From Climacium dendroides (Eukaryota; Streptophyta; Bryopsida; Hypnales; Climaciaceae), in the NCBI GenBank assembly GCA_950106755.1, contig OX467087.1:15380047-15444046 (forward strand): DNA of 64,000 bases, given 5' to 3'. Positions 34,100-45,212 of this stretch are shown here, one piece after another; position 1 is the first letter of the stretch; each line of letters opens with the position of its first letter. The position numbers and the translations under genes are program-made. The notes under the pieces are model-generated. The model had not been told where the DNA came from. It made no database searches and worked only from the letters and a program-made list of their open reading frames with translations.

Positions 34100-34517
34100 T
34101 ACCTTAAGTGCTAACTGAACTTACAATTATGATGATGGAGTACTAATAAGTGACAGACAGAAATCACAGAATACTGTAGATTAGATTGAAAATTCAAGTG
34201 GGCCAGAACTGAAGCTTTCTCTGACAAAATTATTGATGTTGGCCTTGGAAGTTCCTTCACCTGAGCAAATTCTATGATTCTATGATATTAAGTGATCATA
34301 GTTTCTGACAGAGATAACTTGTTGTCCTCCGTTTCTGTCACAGAATTAGTTCAGTTCAGAGGGATTATAGGCATCGTACACATGAATGAGTCTGATCCTG
34401 TCACATGAATTTATAGGTATCAAACACATAAATCATGCTGCAGGCCGGCTCTCCCTTTCTGGAAACAAATGAAATGGAATTTCAGTCACTGCAAACTGAA
34501 GGGCAAAATTTAAGTTA

Positions 34518-34877
34518 AGGTGGGAGGCTCTAAAATGCATCAGGCTCTAAAATGCATCGGGCTCTAAAATGGCTCACCTATTTAAACGTACACTGTTTGT
34601 ACATGCTAAATGTATACCATCTGTACATGTTGTTTATTCATAGCCTTCAGCAATGTATAGACAGTGTACATTTTAAGAGGTGAGCCATTTCAGAGCCCTA
34701 TGTCATTCAACTTTAAATTTTTTTATAACCACTTTCACAAAGCTTCAAAAAATATGAAACGACTTGGGTTAGATGTCAAATCCACTTGCCTTTTAAAGAA
34801 AATTTACTTTCGAGATGTTTCACCTCCCCAAAATTCAGTTTCAGCCCTTAGATGGTCCATTTATGAACCTCCTACCT
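34518..34877. mobile_element. AGGTAGGAGG-family MITE, copy 1
   Basis: The left end is AGGTGGGAGGCTCTAAAATG and the right end GAACCTCCTACCT, with TA on both sides. Near its left end the 17-bp word GGCTCTAAAATGCATC is repeated in tandem. A second copy in inverted orientation is at 35016-35334. Confidence 0.75.
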
Positions 34878-35015
34878 TATAACTCAAGCCCGTCAACTCC
34901 AAGTGACACTATGTTACTTTTTTTTTCTTTTTTTTTGCAGTGGTCTGTGTGGCAATGTTTTAGAAGTTTTCAGAGCTACAATTGTACCGCTGTAGTTTGC
35001 CTCCTCATAATTGTA

Positions 35016-35334
35016 AGGTAGGAGCCTAGGAGGTTCGTACATTGCCCATTAAAGAGTTGAAGTTGAATTTTGGGGGAGGTGGAACTTCTTGAAATGTTTT
35101 TTCGGTAAATTTCGCTTGAAAGGCAAGTGGAATTGGCATCTAACCCAAGTCATTTCATGTTTTTTGAACCTTTGTAAAATTAGTTATGAAATTTTCAAGT
35201 TGAAATGGCATAGGGCTTAAAAATCGCCCACCTCCTAAAATGGACATTGTTGTACATTGTTGAAGGCTATGAAAAAGCAACATATGAAGAGGTTGGTGAT
35301 TTTAGAGCACGTGTGCTTTTAGAACCTCTTGCCT
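35016..35334. mobile_element. AGGTAGGAGG-family MITE, copy 2 (inverted)
   Basis: It runs from AGGTAGGAGCCTAGGAGG to AGAACCTCTTGCCT with TA on both flanks. It shares the AATGGCATAGGGCT and GGAATTGGCATCTAACCC blocks with 34518-34877 in reverse. Confidence 0.75.
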
Positions 35335-35418
35335 TAAAAGGAGTCTATGTGTGTGTGTGGCCTATGGGCATCAATTGCATCTTTGCCTTATGAAAATCTC
35401 TTGGCTTAGTTTCTTCTA

Positions 35419-35854
35419 AGGTAGAGCACCAATAGTTGATTGTTTAAGCAATTTTGCAACAAATTGTGAGAAATATGAGGTGGTGGAAATTTTTCTCATG
35501 TAAAAAGATAGGAAATATGTAGATTGCAATTTTTTTTCATAATTTTATATCCGAAATTGAAATTATTGTGAATTTTGGGAGCCAAAAGTACTCATGATCC
35601 ATAGCAAATGTCTAGATTCTTCTAATTCTAATCATCTAATTCCGATCATTCAAGAATTATTTTCTTGCTCACTACTTCCTACTTGTTTGCTCACTACTTT
35701 GGTATATGTGTCGTAACCTTATTAGTCCCAACTTTGAAAAGGATCCAAAAAACACATTCCTAGTTTCAATTGAAAATTTGTTCCAACCTTGGTTGGAAAT
35801 ATTGCAACCTACATGTTGGATAACAAGTGTGGTTGACAATTAGAGCCTCTACCT
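35419..35854. mobile_element. TGGTAGAACC-family MITE, uninterrupted inverted copy
   Basis: It is bounded by AGGTAGAGCACC and GCCTCTACCT with TA on both sides. The interior, read in reverse, carries the family's blocks (CCAACCTTGGTTGGAA, TTATTAGTCCCAACTTTGAA, GCTCACTACTT). At 436 bp it gives the base length of the family. Confidence 0.75.
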
Positions 35855-37731
35855 TAGTATCTAATTCTTACTGACCACTTTCCTTCTATTTCAAATTTAG
35901 AAAGGCTACATGTACTTCTCTTCTTTCAAAAACATATTGGTTTTGAACTCAACTCTTCAAATTTCATTTATATTGGATAGACACAAACAATGAAGCAAGA
36001 GATGGTTACTATAATCAAGCTTAACCCCAAAGTGACATTCAATATCCAAGATTCAAAAACATCATTGCTTTTGAAGCTCTATAGGTCTAGATATCTTCAA
36101 GGTATACAAATCTCAACCGTACAATCTTGTAGTGTATATGTTTTAAATGATATGTACAAAATTTGAAGTCATTTGGCCACATAGATTGCAAGGTCATAAT
36201 GTTTTAGTGTCAAAAATAGATGCTAAAATTTTCCCAAAAACACATTTGGAGGTGAAATTTGTTTTCTAAACCTACTCAAATGAAAAAAATTTACACTACA
36301 AAATGATTCAAAACTAGTACACAAATACATTGGTGAATTTTTTTTCATTCGATCGACTCATTGTGTCTAAAAGACAACTTTGAAATGTCAAAAAACAACA
36401 AGAAAAATTGCAAAAAACACATCTAAGGCTGAACCTCCTCCTCCTAGAATGCTTCTCACTCACTCATTACTTCTTGGATTGACATGAGATTTTTGCCTCA
36501 CAAACCTGACTAGTATGCGCAACTTTTCAATTTTTTTATATTGGAAATGGACTTTGTATGAAGAAGAAATAGTCTACCGAAGTTCACTCTACTCCCAAAA
36601 TGCTAGGATATTGAACTTCGAATTGCTCCCAAACATTGACAACATGAAAATTTACCACAATAACTAGACTTCAAGGGGAACAAAATCCAACAAAATTTTA
36701 TTGAAAATGAATGTTTTACAAAAGAGATCCAAGCCCCCAAAGTTGCAGCCCTAAATGCAGTTTGTTGAACTCAAGTTGAAGTTGTGAACTTCAATTGGCC
36801 CCCCAAAACTCAGTACATCTTGGATTGATCTGAAATATTTGCCACACAAACTAGAGGGAAGAACACAACTTTAAACAACAAGTTTTATTGAATTTGGACC
36901 TTGAATGCAAAAGTTACAACACTTTGAATTGAACTTCAAATTGTGTGAGGGCACTTTCTGTCCTCTTTGTCATTTTTGGGTTAAAGTAATCATATTTGCC
37001 TTATCCAAGAACATAGTTACCAACCTCTGGTACTCCATGTATTAGCCTTGGATTTAAAATGGCAAGTGGCTAAAATCTTGCAATTTCATGAATTGAAGCG
37101 ATGGTTATATGTCCACCTTTTATTTTTATACTTTGGTTGGTTGCCAATCTTACTAATTTTTTTTCTAGTTTGAATCTTTCATTTTTACACTCCAGTTAAT
37201 TAAGTTTTCGAAGGCATTGATTAACAATGAACTAGTTGGCAATTCTCCCTGAACATTGATGTAGGACTAAGACACAATTGGACTATTGAGTTTGTTAGAA
37301 ATGTGTATAAGATATATGCATCTAATATCACCATTTAAAAATGTATTGTGTAGTATACTAGTGGTGATTCTAAGAATACATACCTTATTGATAATGCATT
37401 AAGATATATATACCAATTATAGTCCCTCTCCCAATTGCAGACTCTATCTGCACAAATGAATTCTTTTAATAAGAAAGTTCAAATAGTGTAAGATCCTTTA
37501 CAATAATTTGGATAATTTTGGATGAATGTTATTAAACTAGTGTGGACATTGGATGAAAATGAATAAAATGGAATAATTATGGATGAAAACCACAATATTT
37601 GAAATATTACAAAATAGTTTAAACATACTACTGGCATTGAATTTTTTTGAAATACTATGAACTACCATATTAATGTACCTTGCAAAATTTGACTAATTCC
37701 AAAATTAGTGTAAGTAGCATTATTAGTGCAG
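35855..37731. other. AT-rich intergenic DNA with diverged repeats
   Basis: Between 36.4 and 36.95 kb a motif with TCTTGGATTGA and a following 'TTTGCC(T/A)CACAAAC' recurs, suggesting an old tandem duplication. No coding frame was recognised. Confidence 0.4.
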
Positions 37732-38499
37732 TTAACTCCTTAAGTTGTTTGACAATATTTTCACCAAAAACACTTAAAAATTGCTATTTTTAATACAAGT
37801 ACCAAATTTGGGAGAAAAAACATTTTGGAACACATGTAACCATAGGATTTTGTAGTATGTTGACTTGAAAATAACTTTTTTTGGGCCTTGCCCCCAAAAG
37901 GATAGCTACACTTCACAAGTTCACATTTGTATGAAAAAGTGTCCAACATGGTGGTACTTTTTTGGATTCATTCTTCAAGGCAAGTTGGCTACATGCTTGA
38001 AAATTTTTAGATCATTTAGAATCATACAACAAACAGAAAAAATAGTAAGTAGAGAGAAGAAGAAAATGATTCAAAATACAAAATTGTTAAGAATTTAGTT
38101 ATGGAATTGAAAAATGCCAATCCCAATGGTTGCAATGTTATAATAAACAATCCACATCCTATAATTTTATTCTTTTCGTAAAATATTAAAAATTGAATAA
38201 AATAAAGGACTTTCTATGTATGTATAAATCTAGGAAACCAATCTTAAATTTTTGTTTATGAAAAAAACATTTTTTTTGTATCTCCCAAGACTACCCATTT
38301 AAAAAAAAAGATAACCATATTAGGCCCTAACTTTTGACTCATATTTCCAAATGTCTTGAATTTTAGTACACATAAAAAATGTTCTTCATCCACACCTTCT
38401 ATTACAGTTTGGACCAAAAACATGAAAATCTCTAGTCACATGTACTTGCCCAAAATTGCTATGTCACCAAATTTAGCAGGCTGGTCCTTTAGGGGTTAA
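37732..38499. mobile_element. TTAACCCC-family element, copy at 37.7 kb
   Basis: It begins TTAACTCCTTAAG and ends GGTCCTTTAGGGGTTAA. The interior blocks are shared with the 30-kb copy. It is 768 bp and non-coding. Confidence 0.65.
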
Positions 38500-39438
38500 C
38501 ATTATCATTAATTTAAGTAACTGTTGTAGTTAGCTGAGATGAAATTTATATTGTGGGATACTTCAACATCTCAAACTTGTTAGAATAGAAGGCTAGGGTT
38601 CATATAGTTTTGATATGAATTAAGTTCTAATAAGGATTTAAAATGGTTCCCTGTCTGGCTCTACATATAAAATGCGTCACAATAGTACATTTATCATGAC
38701 TACTGCATGCCAAACTGTACATCTTTGTCGTATAAAACACACAGACTTCAATACATGTTTTAATATAAAAGACTGCACTGGTTTTTTCATTGATGGAAGA
38801 TTGCATGTTTAATAACTGAACAAGATTGCTTTTTCCATCCCCTGCCAAATTCGAAACGTGCTGCATCAGAAAATTTGCAGATCTTGTAAGAACACCAGAA
38901 CCAAAAGCTTGGCATCAAAGCCTGCAGAACTTCTTTCGTGGAGTGTTCGGGGAGCAATCAGAGCCAAGGGTGTTGGTAAAGCAGAGTCCAATAATCTTAG
39001 CCATCAAAAAAAGGTTCAGCAGGAGTAAGTTACAAGCAAATTGATTCAAACACTGCTGTGCCAGTAATCTTAGCCATAAAAAAAGTTCAGCATGATGAAG
39101 TTACAAGCATCCTGATTCTTTTATTTTTATTTTTTTAAAAGGATCCTGATTCAAACACTGCTATACCAATAATCTTATCCATTGAAGAACGGTCTGTCTT
39201 TGAAGCAGAATCCTCATTTGTTAGCAGTGTAAAATTTGGTGCTTTGTTTGCATTGATGAGTACATCTACTTAAGCTTGTGAGCACACGAGTTTGTTTTCA
39301 GAATCTCTTCATTAGATAAAGACATTCAACTATTCAAGTTTCTGCTTCATCACTACCCAAACACAAACGGAGCTTTTCTCACACGTGCGATCTTCTGCAC
39401 AAACTCTACTGACAAGAAAAATTTACAAATTGGAGGCC

Positions 39439-40768
39439 CTAGTCGTCCGAATGTCTGGCTCCAGGAAACATCTTGACGACAAATGTGGAGATTCCCACGA
39501 GAGAGAAGAGGAGCACGCCAGCTTCGTTGAACCCATTCTCACGCGAGAAATCTTTCCACCCTTTGGTCAGATGCACCCTGCCTTGCCCCAAGAATGTCGT
39601 AACTCGGAGATCCACCACTCGTAGATGATCGCTTGCACCAAGCAGAGTCACATGCTCCTTCAACTTATCCCCATGCTCCCTCACAAAAGAAGATGGTAGT
39701 TCCTGCAACCATTGATCATGGAAGTATCAAATTCTTGTAATGAGAATTTCTTATTTCGTTCCCAGTGTCGTTAAATTGGTGGTTAAGGAAATTCACAAGT
39801 CGAGATTCATCCACGCATTCTTAAGCCAAGGCCATGGAGGAGTGTGTGGGTGTGTGGGATTAAGAGGAGGATTGACAGAGTACCATCCGCATTGCGTTTT
39901 TGCCATTGAGGTTATTCGGTGTGAGCTTCTTCAGAAATTGTGGAAACCTGGAGTTTGCACTGACGGCAGAATTGAGTCCTGGGTAGTTGACATACTCTTC
40001 TTCGAGAACATTAGAAGTCGGCCTCTGTCGGGGCACCGCTTCTGCACCGCGTGTTGGAGCATTAGCCTCTGCAGAGATGGAATTGACATCGCCAGAAGGA
40101 AAAATTTGTATGTCTTCGTGGTTTGTAGTTGATTTTGAATGCTGCGGTGCAAATTCTGAGGTTACGGCACCATCGCTCGTTCCACAATCTTCTTCACCCT
40201 TAATTGTTTTGGTTGTCGTCGCTCTCTGCAGGAATTCCGGACTACAGAGGAGGACACGGAAAGTTGAATTGGCACCCAGCCAGAAGATGACATTGTCGCC
40301 CACCTGAAAGCCATTCTCCTTGGCAAAAGCATTCCACGCTAGACCCAGAAAAACTCTGGGAGACCCGCGGGGTCGAGTGACAGAGGTCCTCACTGTAAGC
40401 GGCACAGACCGTGACTTGTCATTTGGTCCCGTCAAGGAGAGCACCCTCTGAAACCTGTCACCGTATACTCGGAGGAACGACGAAGGTATCTCCTTCGCTC
40501 ACATGGTAGAAAACATCGAGACACTAGGAAGTTAATTGCGAAAGGGATGAACACAACCTCGAAGCATCGAGACACTAGGAAATTAATTACGGAAGGGATG
40601 ATTCACACAACCTCGAATCATCGAGTTGGAAGGAGAATCGGTGCTCACCAGTCGCTCAGATCTTCGCAGCATGGGGCGCGTCAGCGTCTTTCCGAAAATC
40701 GGTGCATTGGACTCCTGCAACCTTCGTAGAAGTCCCCTGTCAGTGCTCGACATGGTTCCTGCCTGCAT
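39439..40768 (-). CDS. Double-B3-domain protein, copy A
   Basis: The exons are 40649-40768, 39884-40492 and 39439-39702 on the minus strand, all phase 0. The product would be 330 residues. The first B3 domain starts at EIPSSF and runs through GFQVGDNVIFWL and STFRVLL. An acidic/Ser linker follows, with GLNSAVSANSRFPQF as in copy B. The second B3 domain (ELPSSFVREHGDKL to STFVVKMFP) ends the protein. B3 domains bind DNA; two domains suggest a REM-like type. The exon-2 acceptor used here is not the one used by copy B. The ancestral acceptor (before TGTCTCGATG) would frameshift into a stop, so the model relies on an AG about 30 bp downstream. It may be functional, mis-spliced or decaying. Confidence 0.7.
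40513..40625. repeat. Tandem 53-bp duplication in B3 copy A intron 1
   Basis: The block containing CGAGACACTAGGAA and AATTA, then a GGGATGA...CACAACCTCGAA segment, occurs twice. It also duplicates the CCTAGTGTCTCGATG acceptor-like sequence on the minus strand. Copy B has only one. Confidence 0.7.
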
Positions 40769-42049
40769 TGGCCAACTAATTTTCTCCCAAGCAATTCAAA
40801 TGGATGCAATCGTATTGCCATGCTTTTGAAGTTACAATTCCAGCTAAATTTGCATCATGAGGCCATAATATATGATAAAGCAGATTTGATTTCGCAAATC
40901 TCAAGGATTTACTACCTCTACCAATTCGGTAGTCCCGTCGTCCTCGCCCCGTCATGACGAGACTAGCTTCTCTCAAACGCAATCGATGATATACAAGGTT
41001 ATATGAATCACTGCCTGCTCCAGATATCATTAATTTTGACAAATTTTTTAATAATTGCGATCGGCTTCTTTCATATCCTGCAGGGATGCAACATGAGAAG
41101 TCTTGTTTTAAGATACAGACTACCATTTTCCTTTTTCTTTAGATGTCAAGGTAGTCAGCATGGGTCAATCTTGTGACCAAGCATAGCAATGAAAGCACAC
41201 ATTCAATGGTGCACCTTGCTATCCACCCCGGGGAAGGAAATGCTTCTGGCAAGTGGACAACTTAAGACTCAATACAAGTGCAACAGGTTTGCACCGGGAA
41301 CGAGAGAACATCCATCGAGTAAGTCTCTTCGGATCATGAAGCATGTGAGGTCGGTGGAATGCACTAACAGCAAGAAGTTCAACACTAAAATTACCCCCGA
41401 GTCTGCAATCCACCAATGCCGACAGGTGCACCGAACAATACCTTTTTGATCGCCTACAATCAAGAGCTTCTTGCCAATCTCTTACTAATATATGTCATTC
41501 ATTTGACTATCATGTTTAGGAGTTTGACCTCCAAATAAAAATACTGAGAGTTACAAGTCAGACTCAAATCATGTGATGACAATAATCTTTGACATTATCC
41601 AATAAGGTAAGAAGTTTCAACTTGAGTTGAGCACTGCTCTTGACAGCTACAACATTGATACAGTTTAGGGCCTATTTTAGTTCCTTGCTCCTGTGTCTAC
41701 TAAAATAGTCATCGCATTTATCTCGTTACTATCCAAACACAAACTGGGCTTTTGAACCCAAATGTGTTATCCTCTGAATTGATACTAAAAAATCCAAGGA
41801 AAAAACGGCCTGCAAGTCGGAATGCATTAGCTGGCTCCGGGAAAATACAGGGAAAATACAAATTGCACTCCATGTATTACAAAAATGAAAAGTTTGTGTG
41901 GCTTCTTGAATGTAAATTTTCTGCACATCTTTGACATATAAAACACGCGGAATTTTTACAATTCCAATACATGTTTAATCTAAAGACAGTGTCAGTAGCC
42001 ACTGATTTTTTCATGGAAGATTGCGTATTTGCATAACAAGATTGCTTTT

Positions 42050-44370
42050 CATCCCCTGCCAAATTCTAGACGTGCTGCATCCGAAATTTGCAGATCTTGT
42101 AAGAACACCAGAACCAAAAGCTTGGCATCAAAGCCTGCAGAACTTCTTTCCTGGAGTGTTCGGGGAGCAATCAGAGCCAAGGGTGTTGTTAAAGCGGAGT
42201 TCAATAATGTTAGCCATCAAAGAAAGTTCAGCATGAGTAAGTTACAAGCATCCTGATTCAAACACTGCTAGACCAATAATCCTAGCCATTAAAGAAAGGT
42301 CTGTCTCGAGCAGAATCCTCATTTTTTAGCAGTGTAAAATTTGGTGTCCTGTTCGCATTGATGAGAGAATCGAGCTACTTAAGCTCGTGAGCAGACTAAT
42401 TTTTTTCCCAGAATTTATTACATAAAGACATTCAGCTATTTTATTTTATTTTTGAACAAATGAAATGGAATTTCATTGCAGGGGCAAAATATAGGACCGC
42501 CAGCCACAGGTGGCCTGGCGGGAGAACAAAGAACCGCTTGAGGAGACATTCCACTATTGAAGTTTCTGCTTCATCACTACCCAAACACAAAACCGAGCTT
42601 TTCTCAAATGTGCGATCTTCTACACAAACTCTATTGACAAGAAAAATTTACAAATTGGAGGCGCTAATCGTCTGAACATGTGGCTCCAGGAAACATCTTG
42701 ACGACAAACGTGGAGACTCCCACGAGAGAAAAGAGCAGCACGTCACCTTCGCTGAACCCATTTTCAAGTGAGAAATCTTTCCACCCTTTGCCCAGGTACA
42801 CCCTGCCATGTACCCCGGATGTCGTAATTTGGAGATTCACCACTCGCAAACGATCACTTGCACCAAGCAGAGTCACATGCTCATGCAACTTATCCCCATT
42901 CTCCTTCACAAAAGCAACCGGAATTTCCTGCAACCATTGATCATCACAGAGCCAGATTCTTGAGAATTTCTTGTTTTGTTCCCAATGTTGTCAAATTAAT
43001 TAATTTCTTCAGAAAATTCACAAACGAGATTCACCCATACTATCATAGCCAAAGTCATGGAGTGTTGACGTGACCACAGGTGGATTGACGAAATACCGGT
43101 CCACTGGCGTGTTTGCCACTGAAGTTACACGATGTGAGCCTCTTCACAAATTGTGGAAATCTGGAATTTGCACTGACGGCAGAATTAAGCCCTGGGTACT
43201 TGACATACTCTTCTTCGCGAACATTAGAAGTCAGTTTCTGAGGTGGCACCGCTTCTACACTGCATTTCGGTACCTGTGATTCAACAGTGTTGGAATCGAC
43301 ATGACATGGAGGAATTTGGATTTCTTCGTGGTCAGTAATTGATGCTGAGGTGCCCTTTCTGAGGTCCTGTCGTGCTAATTTTGGATGCTGAGGTGCTAAT
43401 TCTGAGGTTATAGCATCGTCGCTCGTTCCATCAGCTTCGTCATGAACACCTTTGGAAGAATAAGACCTTGTGGGTGTCGCCTTCTCCAAAGATTGCGGAC
43501 TACAGAGCTCGACACGAAAACTTGAGCTTGCAACCAGCCTGAAGATGATCTCATCGCCCATCTGAAAGCCATTCTCCTTGGCGAAACCAATCCATCCGCG
43601 GCACAGATACACTGTGGCTCCTTTGTCAGCACCTCTCGCTATAAGAGTCACAGATCTTGACTTGCCATTTGGTCCCGTCAAGGATAGCACCCTATGAAAC
43701 CTATCACCGTGTTCTTGGACGAACTCCTTCGGGATCATCTTCGCACTCATCGTAGCAAAATCAAGACACTGGTAAGTACCGGAGAGGAGATGAATTAACA
43801 CAAGCTCGAGAAATTAAGTTCGAAGGAAAAACGGTACTCACCACTCGCTCAGATTTCTTCAGCATTGCACTAGTCAGCCTCTTTCGGAAACACGGTGCAT
43901 TGGACTCGTTCAACCTTCGTAGAGATCCCATGTCGCAGAACTGAGCCCTCGACATGAATCCTTCCTGCATCAACCAAGCCCGTCGCCAACTACTTTTCTC
44001 AAGTACTTACAGGGTGCAATAGTATTGCCCTTTGTGCATGGCCGGCAGTCGAAACTGCAATTCCCAAACAACATATTCAAACAGCATTTTGGTCATAATT
44101 ATCTGGCAACACTGATTTGACATTGTAGACCGAGAGGAGTTATGAAATTACTCGTGCCAATACGGCGGTCCCGCCGTCCTAGCCCCGGCATGATGATGAG
44201 CTAGCGTTCTCTCAAATGCAATCTGATGACGAATCAATCATGTTCTTCTCCAGATACAATATCGCCACACTCCGACAGGTACGTTTCACAATTACAATCC
44301 TTCTTTCATGGCCAATAAACAAGCAAATCTTATCACTCATACATGTCAATTCCATCCCCGGAGATGAATC
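42050..44370. repeat. Segmental tandem duplication, copy B (B3 gene)
   Basis: The partner of 38830-41530, in the same orientation at about 3.2 kb spacing. A small insertion at about 42440-42545 (an AATGAAATGGAATTTCATT palindrome and following GC-rich text) is absent from copy A. Confidence 0.8.
42664..43970 (-). CDS. Double-B3-domain protein, copy B
   Basis: The exons are 43842-43970, 43097-43768 and 42664-42927, all phase 0 with GT-AG borders, giving 354 residues. The N-terminal exon (LRRLNESNAPCFRKRLTSAM) is followed by a first B3 domain (MIPKEFVQEHGDRF, GFAKENGFQMGDEIIFRL, SSFRVELCSP). After a polar linker comes a second B3 domain (FVKRLTSCNFSGKH spliced to EIPVAFVKENGDKL, GFSEGDVLLFSL, FVVKMFP). 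It is intact throughout and is the better model for the family. It is a likely nuclear DNA-binding protein of REM-like type; targets are unknown. Confidence 0.85.
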
Positions 44371-44729
44371 TGTAGACTGTCACGTACTGTAAATGTATAG
44401 TACTCTGGTTTGCTCAATTCTGCCCCGTGGATCGAGCAGCTGCAGCCCTTGCTCTAGCTCTGTGCATAGGATTCTGTAAGTGAAGGTTTTGCCAAATTGA
44501 AAAATTGCTGCATCGATCATTTGCTCTCAAGCCAGGGATTCTTCAATCCATACAAGGAGTCGAGTAGAATTCGTTTGTGATCGCACTCAAGTTTGTAATC
44601 ACTGCCGACTTACGAATCCTCCCTCCTAAAATTATTCTGTCCTCCATCATGTCCACCGCTCTGTATCTGGAATCTGCAAAACATTCTCCAATGAGAATGC
44701 CAACTGTACATAAACTACTGAGTCCCAGG

Positions 44730-45212
44730 AAAAACCTCCAAATCGGTTTAGGGTTTGCACCAGCAAACCTCTCCATTTATTGGTTTTGATCATTCAGTAA
44801 AAACCTCCAAATTGGTTTAGGGTTTGCACCACTAAACCTCTCCGTTTATTGGTTTTGATCATTCTGTAAAAACCTCCAAATCAGTTTAGGGTTTGTACCA
44901 CTAAACCTCTCCATTTATTGATTTTGATCATTTAGTAAAAACCTCCAAATCAGTTTAGGGTTTGTACCACTAAACCTCTCCATTTATTGATTTTAATCAT
45001 TCAGTAAAAAGCTCCATATTGGTTTAGGGTTTGCACCACTAAACCTCTCCATTTATTGATTTTGATCATTAAGTAAAAACCTCCAAATCGGTTTAGGGTT
45101 TGCAGCACTAAACCTCTCCATTTATTGGTTTTGATCATTCAGTAAAAACCTCCAAATCGGTTTAGGGTTTGCACCACTAAACCTCTCCATTTATTGATTT
45201 TGATCATTTAAT
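44730..45212. repeat. 69-bp minisatellite with telo-box core (7 units)
   Basis: Units start at 44730, 44799, 44868, 44937, 45006, 45075 and 45144. Each contains GGTTTAGGGTTTG (telomere-like TTTAGGG and the plant telo-box in reverse) followed by CTAAACCTCTCC, so each unit can fold on itself. Unit divergence is only a few bases. No gene is present here. Confidence 0.95.

Larger units (their letters stand above)
38830..41530. repeat. Segmental tandem duplication, copy A (B3 gene)
   Basis: This block is repeated at about 42050-44370. Anchors are a 3' block with AGATCTTGTAAGAACACCAG (38880 and 42094), the whole gene, and upstream sequence including GGTCCCGCCGTCCT-like text. Inside copy A only, the downstream block containing AATCTTAGCCAT is itself repeated (about 38990-39130). 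Confidence 0.8.

Noticed and set aside
38826..39044. Plus-strand open frame KFADLVRTPEPKAWHQSL conserved in both B3 duplicates
   Set aside because: It is conserved between copies only because the whole segment is duplicated. The minus strand is equally open, and no family similarity was recognised. It is noted as a conserved 3' block only.
39740..40307. Plus-strand open frames across B3 copy A
   Set aside because: They are antisense to exons with clear B3 domains and matching phases.
44543..44776. Minus-strand 77-codon open frame
   Set aside because: It starts in the 69-bp array and shows no motif or splice partner.
44730..45212. Possible CRISPR-like array
   Set aside because: The units are contiguous 69-bp tandem repeats without unique spacers, and the context is a plant nuclear genome.
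44730..45212. Interstitial telomere remnant
   Set aside because: Only one TTTAGGG heptamer occurs per 69-bp unit; there is no heptamer tandem run.
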